Origin: Roseomonas gilardii
GTDB lineage: Bacteria; Pseudomonadota; Alphaproteobacteria; Acetobacterales; Acetobacteraceae
Reading direction: 5' to 3'
DNA: 64,000 nucleotides
Assembly (NCBI RefSeq): GCF_001941945.1
Contig: NZ_CP015583.1
Location: 733,001-797,000, forward strand
The notes under the pieces are model-generated. The model did not search any database. It was given only the letters and a program-made list of their open reading frames with translations, and was not told the DNA's origin. The translations under genes and the position numbers were made by a program. Shown piece by piece: positions 62,331 to 64,000 of the stretch. Numbering within the stretch: the stretch's first letter is position 1; the number at the start of each line of letters is the position of its first letter.

Positions 62331-63389
62331 TCAGGCGGCCTCGGCCAAGGCCGGGTAGTCCGTGTAGCCGTGCGGGCCGGGGGCATAAAAGGTGGCCGGG
62401 TCCGGCGTGTTCAGCGGCAGGCTGCGGGCGAGGCGTTCCGGCAGGTCGGGGTTGGCGATGAAGAGCTTGCCGAAAGCCACGGCATCGGCGTCGCCGCTGG
62501 CGAGGATGGCCTCGGCGCTGTCCTTCGTGAATCCCTCGTTGGCGATGTAGGCACCGCCGAAGGCGCGCTTGAGCTGCGGGCCGAGGCTGTCGGGACCCTG
62601 GGATTCCCGGGCGCAGAGGAAGGCGATCCGGCGCTCGCCGAGGGCCTGGGCGACATGGGTGAAGAGGGCCGCCGGGTCGCTGTCGCCCATGTCGTGCGTG
62701 TCGCAGCGCGGGGCGAGGTGGACGCCGACGCGGCCCGGGCCGAAGACGGAGGCGGCGGCGTCGGTCGCCTCCAGCAGCAGGCGGGCGCGGTTCTCGATGG
62801 AGCCGCCGTAGCGGTCGGTGCGGCGGTTGGTGCTGTCCTGCAGGAACTGGTCGAGCAGGTAGCCGTTGGCGCCGTGCAACTCCACGCCGTCGAAGCCGGC
62901 GCGCTGGGCATTGGCGGCAGCCTGGCGGAACTGCTCGACGATGGAGGCGACCTCCTCCGTTTCCAGGGCGCGGGGCGTGACATAGGGACGCTGCGGGCGG
63001 AGCAGGCTGACATGGCCCTTCGCGGCGATGGCACTGGGGGCGACGGGCGTCTGGCCGCCGAGGAAGGACGGGTCGGAGATGCGGCCGACATGCCAGATCT
63101 GGGCGAGGATGCGGCCGCCGGCCTCGTGCACGGCGCGGGTGACGGGCTTCCAGCCCTCGACCTGCTCCTCGCTCCAGAGGCCGGGGACATCGGCATAGCC
63201 GACCGCCATGGGGGAGACGGGGATGCCCTCGCTGATGATCAGGCCGGCGGAGGCGCGCTGGCGGTAGTATTCGGCCACCAGGGGGCCGGGCACATGGCCG
63301 GGCGAGCGGGCGCGGGTGAGGGGCGCCATGATGACGCGGTTGGGCAGGGCGAGGTCGCCCAGGCGGATCGGGTCGAAGAGATTCGGCAT
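62331..63389 (-). CDS. Old Yellow Enzyme family alkene reductase (NemA-like)
   Basis: 352 residues from the ATG at 63389 (MPNLFDPIRLGDLALPNRV). FMN TIM barrel: APLTRAR, the substrate-binding HGAN in FDGVELHGANGYLLDQFL, and the DRYGGSIENRARLLLE motif with the flavin-phosphate loop at KLFIANPDLPERL. Reduces activated C=C bonds of enones, nitro-esters and similar electrophiles with NAD(P)H. Cytoplasmic, often induced by reactive electrophiles. No NemR-like regulator adjacent. Confidence 0.94.
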   Translation of the reverse strand: MPNLFDPIRLGDLALPNRVIMAPLTRARSPGHVPGPLVAEYYRQRASAGLIISEGIPVSPMAVGYADVPGLWSEEQVEGWKPVTRAVHEAGGRILAQIWHVGRISDPSFLGGQTPVAPSAIAAKGHVSLLRPQRPYVTPRALETEEVASIVEQFRQAAANAQRAGFDGVELHGANGYLLDQFLQDSTNRRTDRYGGSIENRARLLLEATDAAASVFGPGRVGVHLAPRCDTHDMGDSDPAALFTHVAQALGERRIAFLCARESQGPDSLGPQLKRAFGGAYIANEGFTKDSAEAILASGDADAVAFGKLFIANPDLPERLARSLPLNTPDPATFYAPGPHGYTDYPALAEAA

Positions 63390-63711
63390 CGGCCGGTTCC
63401 CATGCTGGCCCGTGGCGTGATTGCCGCGGACGTATGGGAATTGGGCTGTCTGCTGCGGCGCAAAAGGCGGCGGGACGGATGGGTGCCATGTGCAGCCCGC
63501 ATACTCGCCCGTGGGTCCGGACATGGCGTCCGGCGCGAGGGTGGCGGGCGGGCCGTTGCCCTTGGGTTGCGGGTGCGGGCGAGAGCGTCCTCCATGCGGC
63601 TTTGCAGCATCACGGGGAGTCTAAATTTCCTGCCCTGCATCTCGTGCATGGACACGCTTCGGTGAGGTTGCTATCCCGCAGCGCGCCTCCCCCCTCCAAG
63701 GCTGCCCCCAC
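63390..63711. other. 322-base divergent region between OYE gene and prs
   Basis: Expected to hold promoters for both genes. An A+T-richer patch (about 63620-63645) lies before prs. No gene, operator or riboswitch recognised. Confidence 0.4.
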
Positions 63712-64000
63712 ATGAAGATCATCGCCTGCAACAGCAACCGCCCTCTCGCAGAGGCCGTTGCTGCATCCCTGAACCTGCCGCTGACCCAGGCCTCGGTCCG
63801 CCGCTTCGCCGACATGGAGATCTTCGTCGAGATCCATGAGAACGTGCGTGGCGAGGACGTGTTCGTGGTGCAGTCCACCTGCTTTCCCACGAACGACAAC
63901 CTGATGGAGCTGCTGATCACGCTGGACGCGCTGCGGCGCGGCTCGGCGCGGCGCATCACGGCGGTGATCCCGTATTTCGGCTATGCCCGGCAGGACCGGA
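63712..64000 (+). CDS. prs: ribose-phosphate pyrophosphokinase (3'-truncated by window edge)
   Basis: Makes PRPP from ribose-5-phosphate and ATP, the precursor of purines, pyrimidines, histidine and NAD. The first 96 residues are visible: [41 protein letters not shown], the [16 protein letters not shown] helix and [10 protein letters not shown], the ATP-binding loop. The remaining two thirds lie beyond the window. It feeds the purine genes clustered at 23-34 kb. Confidence 0.96.
   Translation, partial: MKIIACNSNRPLAEAVAASLNLPLTQASVRRFADMEIFVEIHENVRGEDVFVVQSTCFPTNDNLMELLITLDALRRGSARRITAVIPYFGYARQDR

Overview
The window is a high-GC bacterial chromosome segment. Gene content and order (an lgt/MidA/pgeF cluster, phasin, DUF1127, DUF4169, cupin, COQ9-like TetR, hldD, CGFS glutaredoxin with BolA) fit an alphaproteobacterium, most likely an Acetobacteraceae of the Roseomonas type. 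That placement is inference from gene content and codon use, not from a marker-gene search.

Layout. 1-5.9 kb: end of mtnP, an acetyltransferase, and a minus-strand block (dienelactone hydrolase, phasin, TetR, proC, YbjN, BMFP protein). 6.0-9.6 kb: tightly overlapping plus-strand hldD-lgt-MidA-pgeF. 9.7-16.3 kb: a membrane protein, cupin, an envelope lipoprotein, a TPR lipoprotein, ispE, tRNA-Gln and rpsD. 16.3-21.5 kb: a 5.2-kb integrative element inserted at the 3' end of rpsD. It is bounded by 20-bp direct repeats, has matching triplets of a 9-bp repeat inside both ends, and carries RNase HI, a ParB-like protein, a broken BRO antirepressor, a serine recombinase, a small membrane protein and a tyrosine integrase. 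21.6-34.7 kb: a purine-biosynthesis region (purL, purQ, purS, purC, purB) with bolA and grxD after purL. Between purQ and purL lies an insertion with an IS5-like fragment, a low-GC AAA-ATPase/TOPRIM (DUF4435) gene resembling a single-chain PARIS anti-phage system, a decayed second copy of the purQ 3' end and a membrane protein. 35-47 kb: ilvE, a flavin monooxygenase-like protein, a chemoreceptor, a MocR regulator, DUF1127, PhzF, two TerC-family proteins with a coupled lipoprotein, RadC and an ACS-family transporter. 47-53 kb: a tripartite drug-efflux operon (TetR, HlyD/EmrA, EmrB, NodT) with an AcrR-like operator candidate. 53-64 kb: carbonic anhydrase, methionine aminopeptidase, a second DHA2 transporter, an EAL-PAS protein, a GH13 glucosidase, an LpxO-like hydroxylase, an Old Yellow Enzyme and the start of prs.

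The strongest leads are (a) the rpsD-targeted element, which brings its own terminator and strands the original rpsD terminator 5.2 kb away, and (b) the PARIS-like gene in the purQ-purL gap beside a duplicated purQ tail, which suggests that the purQ 3' end is a recurrent insertion site. No CRISPR array or rRNA was seen.
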